A stretch of DNA of 64,000 nucleotides from Pinus tabuliformis (lineage: Eukaryota; Streptophyta; Pinopsida; Pinales; Pinaceae): contig CM062813.1 of the NCBI GenBank assembly GCA_031772625.1, positions 696,518,420-696,582,419 on the forward strand, given 5' to 3'. A model generated the notes under the pieces. It worked only from the letters and a program-made list of their open reading frames with translations. It was not told the origin of the DNA and made no database searches. The position numbers and the translations under genes are program-made. This document shows positions 49,358 through 59,785 of the stretch, piece after piece. The stretch's first letter is position 1. Each line of letters opens with the position of its first letter.

Positions 49358-50618
49358 ATATCTCTTACAGCATAGATGGGGTGGGAGATTCATCAAATGG
49401 ATGTCAAAACGACATTTATGAACAGTGTGATAGAAGAAGAGGTATACATTGAACAACTAGAGGGCTTTGAGACACAGGAGAAGAAGTCTCATGTATGCAG
49501 ATTGAAAAAAACCTTGTTGGGCTGAAACAGGGACCTAGAGCATGGTATGGGCAAATCGATGGCTACTTGCAGAAAATGGGATTTGTCAAGAGTGACGCAG
49601 ATCCAAATCTCTACTATTTGGTCGTAGAGAATGGGCCTCTAATCTTAGTATTATGTATGGATGATCTCTTCTTGATAGGATCATCCAGGCTCATAGGGGA
49701 CTGCAAGAAGAATCTAGCCATGGAATTCGACATGAAGGATTTGGGATGAATGCATTATTTCCTCGAGTTGGAAGTTTGGCAGCAAAAGGGGGATATCTTC
49801 CTTGGGCAAGGGAGATATGCTACAAAAATCCTGAAGAGATTCAGGATGGAGGACTGTAGACCCATGGCTACTCCAATGATAACCAACTGGAAGAAGATTG
49901 ATGCATCAGAAGACAAAGATGTTGATCCCACCTTATACAGGCAACTCATAGGGTCCCTGATGTATTTGGTCAATACCAGGCCAGACATTTGCTACGCTGT
50001 CAACACCCTCAGTCAGTTCATGGTGGAGCCGAAGAGGGCACACTGGGTAGCAGCCAAACAAGTTCTCGGGTATTTTCAGGGAACAGTCCATTATGGACTC
50101 TTGTACACTAGGGGTAAGGATATCAGATTGAGTGGGTTTACTAATGCAGATTGGGCAAGAAGTTTAGTGGATCGAAAAAGTACCTTTGGGTACTGTTTGA
50201 ACATTGGATCAGGAATGACCTCCTGGTGCATTAGGAAATAGAAATTCATGGCTCTGAGCTCAGCTGAGCCAGAATATATGGTCGCAAGCACAGTTTTGTG
50301 CAAGGGCATATGGCTTAGAAAACTACTTGTGACCTATTAAGAAGAAAGATGGAGGCGACCAGGATCATGTGTGATAATCAGAGTTGCACCAAGCTCTCTG
50401 AGAATATAGTGTTTCACGATCGGTCAAAGCATATTGATATCCGGTGTCATTTTGTCAGAGACTGTGTTCAACGAGGAGTTGTACAGTTGAGCTACATTCC
50501 TACAGGAGAACATGTGGCAGACATCCTTACCAAGGCCCTTGGAAGAACCAAGTTTGATTATTTCAGGGAGAAGATGGGAATGATAAAAAATCTGTTTCAG
50601 TACCAAAAATGGGTATGA
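49358..50618 (+). pseudogene. Copia pol of element A, reverse transcriptase and RNase H part
   Basis: The frame resumes at MGWEIHQMDVK and continues through an RT segment whose active site reads CMDD (VLCMDDLFLIGSS) instead of YVDD. The RT ORF ends with TGA at 49747-49749, directly followed by ATG, exactly as in element B. RNase H follows (TRPDICYAVNTLSQFM, FTNADWARS with the catalytic Asp changed to Asn). Another break near 50240-50350 precedes the end (DNQSCTKLSEN, LTKALGRTKFDYF), with the stop at 50618. Confidence 0.85.
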
Positions 50619-50905
50619 TGTTGCAGTGCAGTAGCAGTATGCAATAGCACGATGCAGCATGATGAGAGGGGATGCAGTGCAAATGCAGTACTAGGAGAAA
50701 GGACCAACAGCAGCACAGATGCAGAGGGAACTGTCGTACGGATGCAACAGTGGCAGTGGCAGGGCCATGGGCAGCAGTACAGGATGCAGCAGTGCAAAGG
50801 ATGTTGGGCGGGGAGGCCTAACATCAACACAGGGACCGATGCCAAATAATCAGGGTGATGCTCAGTGTGGAGTATTACTAAAGCACAGTGCTCGCTAAGA
50901 GGGAG
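50619..50905 (+). other. CAG-rich 3' UTR and PPT of element A
   Basis: It is collinear with 672-968 of the gag-only element (shared words such as CATGGGCAGCAGTACAGGAT and GGAGGCCTA). It ends in the polypurine tract AAGAGGGAG at 50897-50905. Confidence 0.75.
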
Positions 50906-51791
50906 TGTTGATTTGGGGTAGCATCAGATGTGCTCTAGCCATGAAAATTGGTGGAAAGCTAAAGCACATGAGATCTCCAAGATCGAGAAATGGTTTGGGC
51001 AGATTCTAACCAGTTTGGGAGATATTAAAATAATTAAAAATTTTAATGGAGTTCCTAAGTCTAAACTTTGGAAAAAAAAATATTAATGGGTATTAATCTA
51101 AAATTGGATTAGAAGGTTCCAAAATTCATGGATCAAGCCAAATCTAATTAGTCGTTGATTAGAGATTTAATCTCGGTCATTGATGGACCAACGAGAAAAG
51201 TATAAGAGGAGACTTGAGGGTCAGTTGGAGGACACACAGAGGGAGACCAGTTAGTTCGATTTCTGGAGCGGGGTTAGCTGAAAAATTCGAACTAGTGGTC
51301 TGGAGAGCAACAGGAGGCAGGAAGTGCGGAACAGAGAGTTAGGAACAGCACCAGGGGAATAGCGCAGAGGTTAGAGAGGCAGACGCAAAGGCAACAGACT
51401 ACGCAGTCACTGGAGGGACTGCGTGGGTGACGCGGAGAGGCCCAGTGCTGACGCAGAGAGGCAGGGGCTGACGCTGACATTGGGAGAAGTTTTGAAGAAT
51501 TTTTCTCTCTACGGGGTAAGCCAGTTTGGCACCTAGTTGTACTGAAGAATTGCTGAATAATAAAATCCTCCCTCGCTGCACCACTTTTCACACATTGGGT
51601 TTTTCCGAGGATTGATTGTCCAATATATTTGTGTCGATGTGTTAATTGTTGTGCATGTGTTTGTTTCTGTATTATGATGTGATATCTACAGCAGAATTTA
51701 TTTTAGTGTTTACTGAAGGATTTTCATAAATAACTTATTGGGAAATAAGTATGTAAAACAAATCAGTTGTTGCAATGATAGAATTTTCACA
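50906..51791 (+). repeat. 3' LTR of element A
   Basis: TGTTGATTTGGGGTAGCATC to ATTTTCACA, 886 bp, with several small deletions against the 5' LTR. Confidence 0.9.
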
Positions 51792-52944
51792 AATTTTACA
51801 TCCTGCCTTACTACAATCTTCCTACTGCTCGTAATGTAGATTCGATATGCCTTTCAAGTCTCGGTATAACCCATGAGATATCCAATTTCGGCAGTCTACT
51901 CTAACTTGCTTCGCTTCTCATCTGGAATATGAAAATAAGCCACATTTCCAAATATCCTAAGGTGACTCACTTCTGGTTTCTTTTCCGTGAAAACACCCTC
52001 CGACGTCTTCTTTCCTAAAGCCCTGTGAGGGGTCCTATTCTGAATGTATACAGCCGTGCAACGCGCTTCTGCCCATAAATACTTGGGTAGATTCTGATCA
52101 TATAACATCGCCTTTGCCGCTCCAACAATAGTTTTGTTACTCTTGTAGACATTGGACTGCAGATGTCTGAGTGTATTAAACCCAATACACTCTGAGCTCT
52201 ACAAATGTCTGAGTGTATTAAACCCAATACACTCTAAGCTCTACAAATGTCTGAGTGTATTAAACCCAATACACTCTGAGCTCTATTGTTGCTTCTGGAA
52301 TAAGCTACTTTGGCATACTTGCCTAGTACGTAGCCTCTGCATGTATCATCATGCTTGGTAGTAAGCACTGGAACCCCGTTAACAATTTCCTTAAGAATCC
52401 TTAATGCCCCATGATGTAAGTGTCCCATCCTTCTATGCCACAGTTCATTCAAGTCTTTCTCCCCACTGACATTATTGCTTATCAGTGCCATAGGAGACTC
52501 AAGCTGCAACTTATATAACCTGTTTCTTCAAGTTCCAATCTAGGCCCTCTTTTTCCACTTAGGATGCTTGACATATACTCTGTTACCGATGATGTATACA
52601 GCATATCCTTTATCTTGTAATTGAGATACTGAAATCAAAGTCATTCCCATAACTGGCACATGCAGTACGTTAGTGGCCCGAAGACTATCTCCCACTACTG
52701 TCTGGAATGTAATGGTTCCCTTTCCGACTACGGTGCATTTCATCCTGTTACCCATCGTGATTTGGAAGTTCATTTGTTCCTCTTGATAGCCCCAGAAATA
52801 TTCTCGTTCTCTAGTCATATGAGCTGAAGCCCCGCTATCAATGTACCAATCCTCAGCTGATGCAAAACTCGATAAGCAAGCAAATTCTTCTTCCAACCTG
52901 GAAGCTAATTCGGGATCGATTTGCTTCCAATGTGGCACCACCAT
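51792..52944 (-). pseudogene. Copia pol of element D, protease and integrase remnant
   Basis: The ATG at 52944 (MVVPHWKQIDPELASRLEEE) leads into protease (YIDSGASAHMTRE) and the pre-integrase zinc region (LNELWHRRMGHLHHGALRIL, CRGYVLGKYAK with one Cys replaced by Tyr). The block around the first catalytic Asp is triplicated (52163-52288). Just after it the reading jumps from PMSTR to NKTIVGAAKAMLYDQ, so the core with the other two catalytic residues is deleted. The tail (TPHRALGK, HLRIFGNVAYF) runs to A's insertion point at 51792. Confidence 0.82.
52163..52288 (-). repeat. Three 42-bp tandem units inside integrase
   Basis: Units start at 52163, 52205 and 52247 with ATGTCTGAGTGTATTAAACC. The period of 42 bp equals 14 codons, so the block RAQSVLGLIHSDIC is repeated in frame. 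The middle unit has CAG changed to TAG. Confidence 0.92.
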
Positions 52945-53930
52945 CCTATATTGCAGAAATTACTGCCATCTTGCCTGATCTTCGCTCCGATACCATGTGA
53001 AAAAATTATGTTGCAGTGATTGATTTATTTCTCCTACTTATTTACAATAATAAGTTATTTACCAATGCTTCAGTAAATATCAAAATAAATTCAGCTACAG
53101 ACTTCACAAATTATGAACTGAGAAAAGCAAGAGAAACACCAGCACATGAACAATCACATTGACACACTTGTTTTTGGACAATAGTCCCCGAAAAAACCCA
53201 ATGCGGGAAAACTGGTGCAGTAGATCTGAGGGTTTCTATTATTGGTAGTAAATTTCTTAATATAATATGGATGCTGTTAGCGCTTGAGATTTCACCCTAG
53301 GCTGAGGAAGGTAAACCTTCAAGGCAACATCAAACCATTACACCTCGTAGCTAGCCCTACGAGGAAGGAGAAGGCTCTCTCCGGTCAGACTCAAGGTTTT
53401 TTCTCAATGGGGTGAGCTGACCAATTAGGATCAAAGATATTAGGCTAGTAAACTGATGAGGAGGATTGATTTAAAGTTTTTGGGGTTTTTAATGACGGGG
53501 TTTTTCTGGGCTGCATGGGCAAAATCACAGCTTGAACAGAGAAATATAATGACTACACAGATTATCAACTGAGGCAAGGTAGGCAAGCAATTTAACACCA
53601 AATCTAGATTTTAAATGGGATGGCAAGACTGGTGAGGAGCTAAGGAGGGCAAATAATACTTTGAATCCTCCTTAAACAGAAGAAAACATTGAATTGAACA
53701 AACTTATAGGCAGAGCATATAATACTATGAATTCTACCTAAACACTTCATTTGCTCAATTAGAAATGATCATGAGGTGAAATGGAACACAACAGATTACA
53801 TATGAAACACAAGAAACACTTATGCTAAATTAACATACCACAGGAATCTCAGAAGAGCTGTGAAATTTCATTAAAAATCTCTGTCATAGACTGTACAATG
53901 AAGCTCAGTTTTTCCTCCAGCTCTCAGCAC

Positions 53931-54779
53931 TCAAAAAACTCCCCCCTCATAAATGGTCTCTGGCTCTGGCTGTGGCTGTGTAAAGAAATCCCGAGAAATG
54001 AAGTCTGCCCATGCAATGCCCTGCTGAGTCAACTGATGGGCAACAATAAGCTGGATAAGACCGTGATGGCACAAACTCCGATACTGTTGAGCTGGAGACC
54101 GCCTCTGGAACACTGACACCATCCTCTGAATATCATGGAGAAAGAAAACCGGGATGTTCATCATCCTCACCCGGGTGAAGTGCATCAGCAAGTGAATGTG
54201 ATAAGAGAAGACCCGAGAAAATCTCCCCTCACATGTGAAGTAGTGCATGATAAGCCGCATAATAGAAGCATACTCCGCCCGGAGGAACCTGAAAGGAAAG
54301 ATCCCCGACAAATGACTCATGAATGTCGGCCTGACATATGGCTCGAAATATACATAGTCCAGCATCTTGCGCTTTGACCACACCTCACCCACATTGGGTA
54401 TCCCGGTAACCTCTGAAATCATCTCAGGAGAGAACACAAAATTCAACCCTGCAAGAGTGACCTGCCCGTCATGAAGGTGCAAAACAAATAATCGGGCCAA
54501 CTCCCTGTGGTGCTGAATCTGGGCCAGTCTCTCACAAAACTCCAGACATGACATGTACCGGAAAAAAGTCACTGCCAAAGGGCAAGCCTGTAACTCTGCT
54601 AGAGAAGTGGGCTCTTCTCTCTTATGATGACCACCTTTGCCACCCTTCCGAGGCCTCTGTACTTCAGACTCCGAAGAAGAAGACCGGTCATCACCTTGCT
54701 CATTAGTTTCAATGGTTGGCATGATGTTATTGAGCAAGGTGGAGAAAAAGAACACAACTGATTGCTGCCCTGCCTGCAA
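53931..54779 (-). CDS. Intact 282-codon ORF in the TG...CA insertion, plant transposon-like protein
   Basis: An uninterrupted frame starts MQAGQQSVVFFFSTLL. It has an acidic/Ser-rich then basic stretch (residues about 25-55) and a globular region with LAGLNFVFSPEMISEVTGIP, YFEPYVRPTFMSHLSG and NIPVFFLHDIQRMVSVF. The pattern 'L.G..F..S...I....GIP..G' recalls the plant-specific 'putative plant transposon protein' ORFs found in large LTR elements; this is a resemblance and not an assignment. A second Met (MPTIETNEQ) about 20 codons in is a plausible alternative start. No catalytic motif is seen. It is the longest undamaged transposon-borne reading frame in a region where the other long ones carry damage. 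Confidence 0.5.
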   Translation of the reverse strand: MQAGQQSVVFFFSTLLNNIMPTIETNEQGDDRSSSSESEVQRPRKGGKGGHHKREEPTSLAELQACPLAVTFFRYMSCLEFCERLAQIQHHRELARLFVLHLHDGQVTLAGLNFVFSPEMISEVTGIPNVGEVWSKRKMLDYVYFEPYVRPTFMSHLSGIFPFRFLRAEYASIMRLIMHYFTCEGRFSRVFSYHIHLLMHFTRVRMMNIPVFFLHDIQRMVSVFQRRSPAQQYRSLCHHGLIQLIVAHQLTQQGIAWADFISRDFFTQPQPEPETIYEGGVF

Positions 54780-54849
54780 AATGCTGAGAAGTATGTTGTT
54801 TTCAAGGGGAAAAAATCATGAAGGAAATGTTAGGGGTGGGGACTTTTAA

Positions 54850-56040
54850 TAAGGAAAGGGAAATATATAAAAACAGGGAATTTAAAGGACTGATCCACAA
54901 AATATCAAACATGTTCCTCATCTCTTATCATTTGGAAATCATTTGCAAATAAATACTTTATTAGGGAAAATATGTGTAATGATCACCAAGGGAAAGGACA
55001 ATATATATATATATTTTTTTTAAAACATGGGGTAAAGGACAGCATGATCATAGGGGTATGGGGTAGCATCAATCATTAGCATCAACAGGCTGCTCCTTTA
55101 ATTTGTCTTTGAATGTACTTTACAAGCATACTCTGTTTTTTCAAGTTTATGTGCTTTTGATGCTAAGGGGAAACAAAGCATTAGTTTGTATTTGTCATGA
55201 GGGAAAAAGGGGCTTTAGTTACATGTTGACAAAAGGGAAGGGGATTTCAATTGCACTGGGATTTTTAGGGAAGGAATAGAGCAATTGAACTGGGATTTTA
55301 ATGAAGGGAAAAGTAGGGAAAACAGAGTTTAAAATTGGGGAGATGCAACAATTGTTCCTGTGCAAACCCTATCACAGCAAACTGTCCATTTTGAGCATCA
55401 TGTACAACTGTATATTGTTGATTTTGGCATGAATGTTTACACAGCATCCTTGCCTCAGATTTTTACACAACAATATGTCTTTTTGCTCTTGTAGTGGCTA
55501 GGCTATGGCATGGTAATACTTGACTCTGTTTTTGTGGTGAACATGCACATGCATTTGCCATATATATATACTCTTTTCTTTTTCATAACATTTCTTTTTA
55601 TCTTTGCTGTGTTTTTATATATCTTTTGTTTTATTAACTGTTGTGTGATAATGCTTTAGGGTTTGAGTAGGGTATATAGGCATTAGGGTTTGGGAAGGAA
55701 AGATAGGCATTAGGGTTTTAGGAACTTTGGGATGGGATTTTTTAGTATAGTTTGCAAATGAGATAAAAGAGAGAGACACACTGACATTTGTGAACCAAAA
55801 TGGGAAACCAAGGAGGGAAAAAGGAATTATAAACCTTGAAAAACAAACATAACCCTAGCATAATGCCTACAACACAAACAATCATTCCTATCCTTTCTCC
55901 ATGCATTTTTTTCTGTGATAACATACATATCAAGCCCATGAATTCATATCTCTAGCTTTCAAATGTATAAAGAGACCCTACCTCGACCGATTGAGTGAAT
56001 GAGAGAGAGTTTGGGTCGATTTTGGAGGTTCTTGGGCAAA
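54850..56040. other. Non-coding part of the TG...CA insertion
   Basis: AT-rich sequence with short (TA)n runs near 55002 and 55560. A cluster of TTAGGGTTT words is near 55655-55720. No ORF or RNA gene is recognised. Confidence 0.4.
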
Positions 56041-56045
56041 TCGGC

Positions 56046-56166
56046 CTGAGTGGTCGCGCCCCCGTGCTGAGTGGTCGCGCCCCTGCTGAGTGGTCGCGCC
56101 CTTGTAAATTTACACAGCAAAAATTGCGCTGAGTGGTCGCGCCCCACCCAAGTGGTCGCGCACCCA
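56046..56166 (-). repeat. Five copies of GGCGCGACCACTCAG-type motif
   Basis: On the plus strand the core GAGTGGTCGCGCCC (last copy AAGTGGTCGCGCACC) occurs at about 56047, 56068, 56086, 56129 and 56150. It stands out by its GC and CpG content from the AT-rich surroundings. Confidence 0.85.
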
Positions 56167-57719
56167 GCAAATACCCAATTTTGCTGCAAATCGCCTTCTT
56201 CGACCTCTCAAGTGTGTTTGCTTGCTCTCAAATGCATAATGAGGCTCCTTAGAGGGAAATTTGACCTTTATATGCCCAAATTTGAAAAAATTAACTCACC
56301 AAACCCACTTTGTAATGTTTTTGCTTTGGCATTCATTTTAACACTGTTTTTTGAGTTCATTTTGTCCTGATTTTGGCCTTTTGAATGTTTTAACTCCGTT
56401 CTTTTTGCAGGTTAGCCATCTGAGGGATGCTAGTGAGGAGACCAGGGTTATTGCCGGCATTTTGGAGAATTTTGAAAATTTTCTTTATTTTTGCAAATTT
56501 CACATGACCTTGGGTTTAAAAAACAGAGTTTTTAAAACCAAGGTATAAATGAGCTGCAACTGATGAAAAATATTAATGAAACATATGTACATGCTTCCTT
56601 CTGGTTTGCTGGGCACATGAACCTTTGACTCATGACCTTGCAGTGATTTTTGACTTAAAACCCTAGACCTAAGACTTGGGATCTCAAGACCAAAATAAAC
56701 AAGTATAGCACAAGCTCATTAAATGACATGACCTGCTCCAGCAAAACCAAGAAGGGAACAAAAGACCAGCTCCTCCATCAGTGTTATGGCATGCCTAATG
56801 GGATGCAAGACTGACACTGATGAGACACCTACTTATGCAAAATGCAAAGAGCTTTTGATCATCGATGGAGGGCTCAAGACCGACACTAACAGATGCCATA
56901 GAGAAATGGCAATCCACTCAGAGAAGATAACTGATAGAAAAATAGTGAGAATTTTCTCACACTGAATCTGGAGATTTTGCACTGGCCCCAACTCCTGGAT
57001 GACCCACTGCACAATCTCTGTGTGAGCCTACGCAGTCACTGCGTGGCTTCTGCGTGGAGACTCCCTCTAACTGCGTCACCCTTGTTATTGCTACGTCTGT
57101 TGCTGAGAAATCGAGATTTCATCTGTCAATCACCCACAGTGATTCTTGACACTGATCTCTGCTATCCCCCAGCAATTCTGCGTCAACCTCCTCCAGTTGT
57201 TGTGTTGTCCCTCCTTGGCACTATGTTGCCTCTCTGATCCTTCATTGTCTTCTCTAAAGTATATTCACTAGAACTAGAAATCACTTCCTTCCAGTACTGC
57301 CTTTGATCCTCACTTCTTGATCACTTGTTCGAATTCCTTAGCCAACCCTACCCTAGGAATATCGAACTGACTGATCAACCCTCTGTGTGTTTTCAAATGA
57401 ACCCCAAGCCTCCTTCTTATACTTTTCTCATTGAGACTTCAACGGCCGAGATTAAGTCTCTAATCAACGGCTAAGATTAAAACTTGACTTGATCCGTCTT
57501 CTAGAACATGCTCACCCATACTTTGATTAATACTCATTAATATTTTAATTTTTCTAAGTTTAGACTTAGGAACCCCATGAAAAATATTAATTATTTTAAT
57601 AAAATACAATCCAGGTGGAATTTCACCAGACGGTTTTTGGGTTCTTTAGAACTCATACGCCTTAGCCTCTCCACCAATTTTCATGGCTAGAGCACATCCG
57701 ATGCTACCAAAAACTAGCA

Positions 57720-58540
57720 GATAGGAGGTCAAAAATCCAATCAAGTTATCGAATATTGTCTCTTAGGCTGACTTCAATGGTTGATCTTTTAACAAAGCTC
57801 TGATACCATGTTGAAATTCTATGATAAGTGCAATAGAATATAGTTTTATGCCAAGTAATTACTTCCTAGTGATTTTCAACCACTATTTTATGCCACTGCT
57901 ATCATTGAATAATTACACTTCATAAAACCTCAACAATAAATGCAGTGAAAACAATAAAGATCATAGAAAGATAGCTATGCACAAAAAGAGAATATTTTTA
58001 CCTTAGGAAAAAACCTAACAACTTTTCTTAAGAGAAATTATTCTTCAACAAGGTTTACAAATCAGATATTTTTCTAGAAATTTCTGCCAATATACAAGTC
58101 AAAATACTAGTCAAACCAAATCAAATTCAATAGTTGGTCAATGCTAGTCAAAACCACTCAAAAGTCAACTCTGGTCAAATTTTGACCTGCAGTTTTCGAT
58201 CAAACCTAGTCGTTATGCAGTCAAATTTGGTTAATGCCCTGTGGTCAAACCTCTGCGGTCAAGCTCAATCAACTTCAGTCAATTAGCTGCAGTCAAACTC
58301 AGTTGATTTCTCACACGTGTGGCCTCAAGAATGCTGGTCAAACTCAGTGATGAAGAGAGAGGACTTGCTCTTGCTTTGTCCTAAAATGAGACATCAAAAC
58401 GTCTTATTTATACATGTCCAGGGGGTGTGACAACCCAAGGGACGCGTCCTTTCACTGGTTGACTGATTTGACTTCTTTCTAGGCTGACTTGTCTATCTAG
58501 GGTCAACTTGAATACCTCCCATTGCTACAAAAAATCAACA
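57720..58540 (-). mobile_element. Element E: leader, PBS and 5' LTR
   Basis: The LTR 57809-58540 (732 bp) starts TGTTGATTTTTTGTAGCAAT at 58540 and ends TTTCAACA at 57809. PBS TGGTATCAGAGC follows at 57808-57797, a perfect iMet match. The leader to 57720 stops at D's TSD, and E's gag resumes at 36517. The LTR is shorter than and only distantly related to the others. The 3' LTR of E was not found. Confidence 0.8.
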
Positions 58541-58570
58541 AATGTTAGGTACAATTTTACTAGGGTCATC

Positions 58571-59160
58571 ACAGAGGTACATAGAGGGCTTGATGCTCTT
58601 GATTAAATGTTAGTTCCATACCCTCCTACATGATAGGATCCAATGAAAACATTGTAATTCCCCCAATCCTGAAATCCCAAAAACTGTTTAGTCTCTTGGA
58701 TTTTGAGTGGGATCTAAAATTCTACTTTCTCCATATGAAACTCAATGAGGTCAGAACCACTCTCAAACATCTTGAGTCAATTAATAGTAATGATAAAAAT
58801 TTAAGTGGAAGGTTGAAAATGAAAGATAAAGGTGAATTTCAAATGGTAATTTAACATTGTCATTAATTACATAGCAATAATAAGGCCCTAGGGTTGAATA
58901 TTAGGATTCCCTACTCAATAAATTATTGTTTTCAAGAAAAATTCAAGAGGGATGCCCACAAGCAGCCATTTTGGGGAAACATGTCCCCCACATTGGGGAA
59001 ATGTTTCCCCTACATCTCCCCAAGTTTCTCCAAAAGGGGGATGTAGGGAAATGTTTCCCCAAGTGTCCCCCCATCCCAGGAGCGTGGTAAACGTGGGGAG
59101 CACACCCCCACCTTGGGGGGCGCATCCTAGGGGAACACTGCATAATAGACCTAGGGCACA
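58571..59160 (+). repeat. Dispersed repeat, copy 2 (partner at 8628-9320)
   Basis: The first 260 bp match copy 1 closely (for example CTACTTTCTCCATATGAA). The distal part, 58970-59110, is a block of GGGGAAATGTTTCCCC-like palindromes, where copy 1 has GAAACATGTTTC words. Confidence 0.6.
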
Positions 59161-59785
59161 TCAATACAAAATCGCACTCTTGGCCTACAAGTCTTTAACT
59201 TGCATCATTGGGCTTACAATGGTGTTATGCAGTGTGAAAAAATGTTTGTTTGTACCCTTGTTGAAAGGACGGGTGACATAGCCCTTTTTGCAGAAAAATG
59301 GCATTCTACAAATATTGCATTATGATATCATAAAGGCCCAAGACTATTACATTATTACCAAATCATGAGCTTATATATGAAATAGCTCCTGTACATAGAG
59401 TCTAATGCCAAGTGAAGATGTTGTGGACAGGTGCACAACAAGGAAGATAGCAACATAACTAACCAACAGAAAAGCATCCAGAAGAAAGTGACCAATTGAA
59501 ATGTTGTAGCAAAATGCCAAACATTGGTGATCATGATTTGCATCATGGTCTCATGATGTATCTACAACTTGTTGCTTCAAAATTCAACAGTGTAAGCTCC
59601 AATTTCTCATTAAACCCTCTAAATTGTGACCTTTCACTAGCGTTATTCAATTTAAATCATCAAATACAACTCCTAATGCATTAGATTTATTCCATATTGC
59701 TTGATCTTAAATAGATATCAATGCAAACAGTTCACTGCGCAGGTTATATCCAATGCCTATGCCTGTCAGAATAACCATGTCATGT
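59161..59785. other. Gene-free stretch before the second hAT copy
   Basis: No recognised coding, RNA or repeat feature. It ends at the 8-bp CACATAAG (59786-59793) that should be the TSD of the second hAT. Confidence 0.35.

Larger units (their letters stand above)
41291..51791 (+). mobile_element. Copia element A (pol-only), nested in D and itself interrupted
   Basis: The 5' LTR is 41291-42239 and the 3' LTR 50906-51791. The flanks AACTT (41286-41290) and AATTT (51792-51796) are a TSD with one transition. D's integrase reading continues across the two junctions, confirming the insertion. The internal order is leader, protease, integrase, then a break at about 43945; RT resumes at 49358 and runs through RNase H, 3' UTR and PPT. 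The gap between is filled by C and B. Gag is absent: the ATG at 42297 lies 57 nt after the LTR and leads straight into protease. Confidence 0.88.
53275..56891. mobile_element. TG...CA insertion with TSD GATGC (solo giant LTR or unknown element)
   Basis: The ends TGTTAGCG and CACTAACA are short inverted repeats. GATGC flanks both sides (53270-53274 and 56892-56896). Removing it restores D's LTR exactly. The 5-bp TSD with TG/CA ends points to an integrase-type insertion. No second LTR, PBS or PPT lies inside, so a 3.6-kb solo LTR is the simplest reading. It carries one long ORF on the minus strand and a GC-rich repeat cluster. Confidence 0.75.
36526..57719 (-). mobile_element. Copia element D (pol-only), split by nested insertions
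   Basis: The minus-strand 5' LTR ends at 57719, where the flank reads GATAG. The 3' LTR ends at 36526, where the flank reads GATAA, a 5-bp TSD with one transition. After removing A (41291-51791), the hAT-type element (37901-39605) and the TG...CA insertion (53275-56891), D is about 5.4 kb. Its order is LTR, PBS, protease, damaged integrase, RT, RNase H, PPT, LTR. The protease ORF starts about 50 nt after the PBS, with no gag. Confidence 0.85.
52996..57719 (-). repeat. 5' LTR of element D, split by an insertion
   Basis: The LTR parts are 52996-53274 and 56897-57719, together about 1.1 kb and collinear with 36526-37571. The start reads TGCTAGTTTTTGGTAGCATC at 57719. PBS TGGTATCGGAGC follows at 52995-52984. 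Confidence 0.85.

Noticed and set aside
52163..52288. CRISPR-like array at the three 42-bp repeats
   Set aside because: Units are contiguous with no spacers, and they are in-frame copies of an integrase segment.
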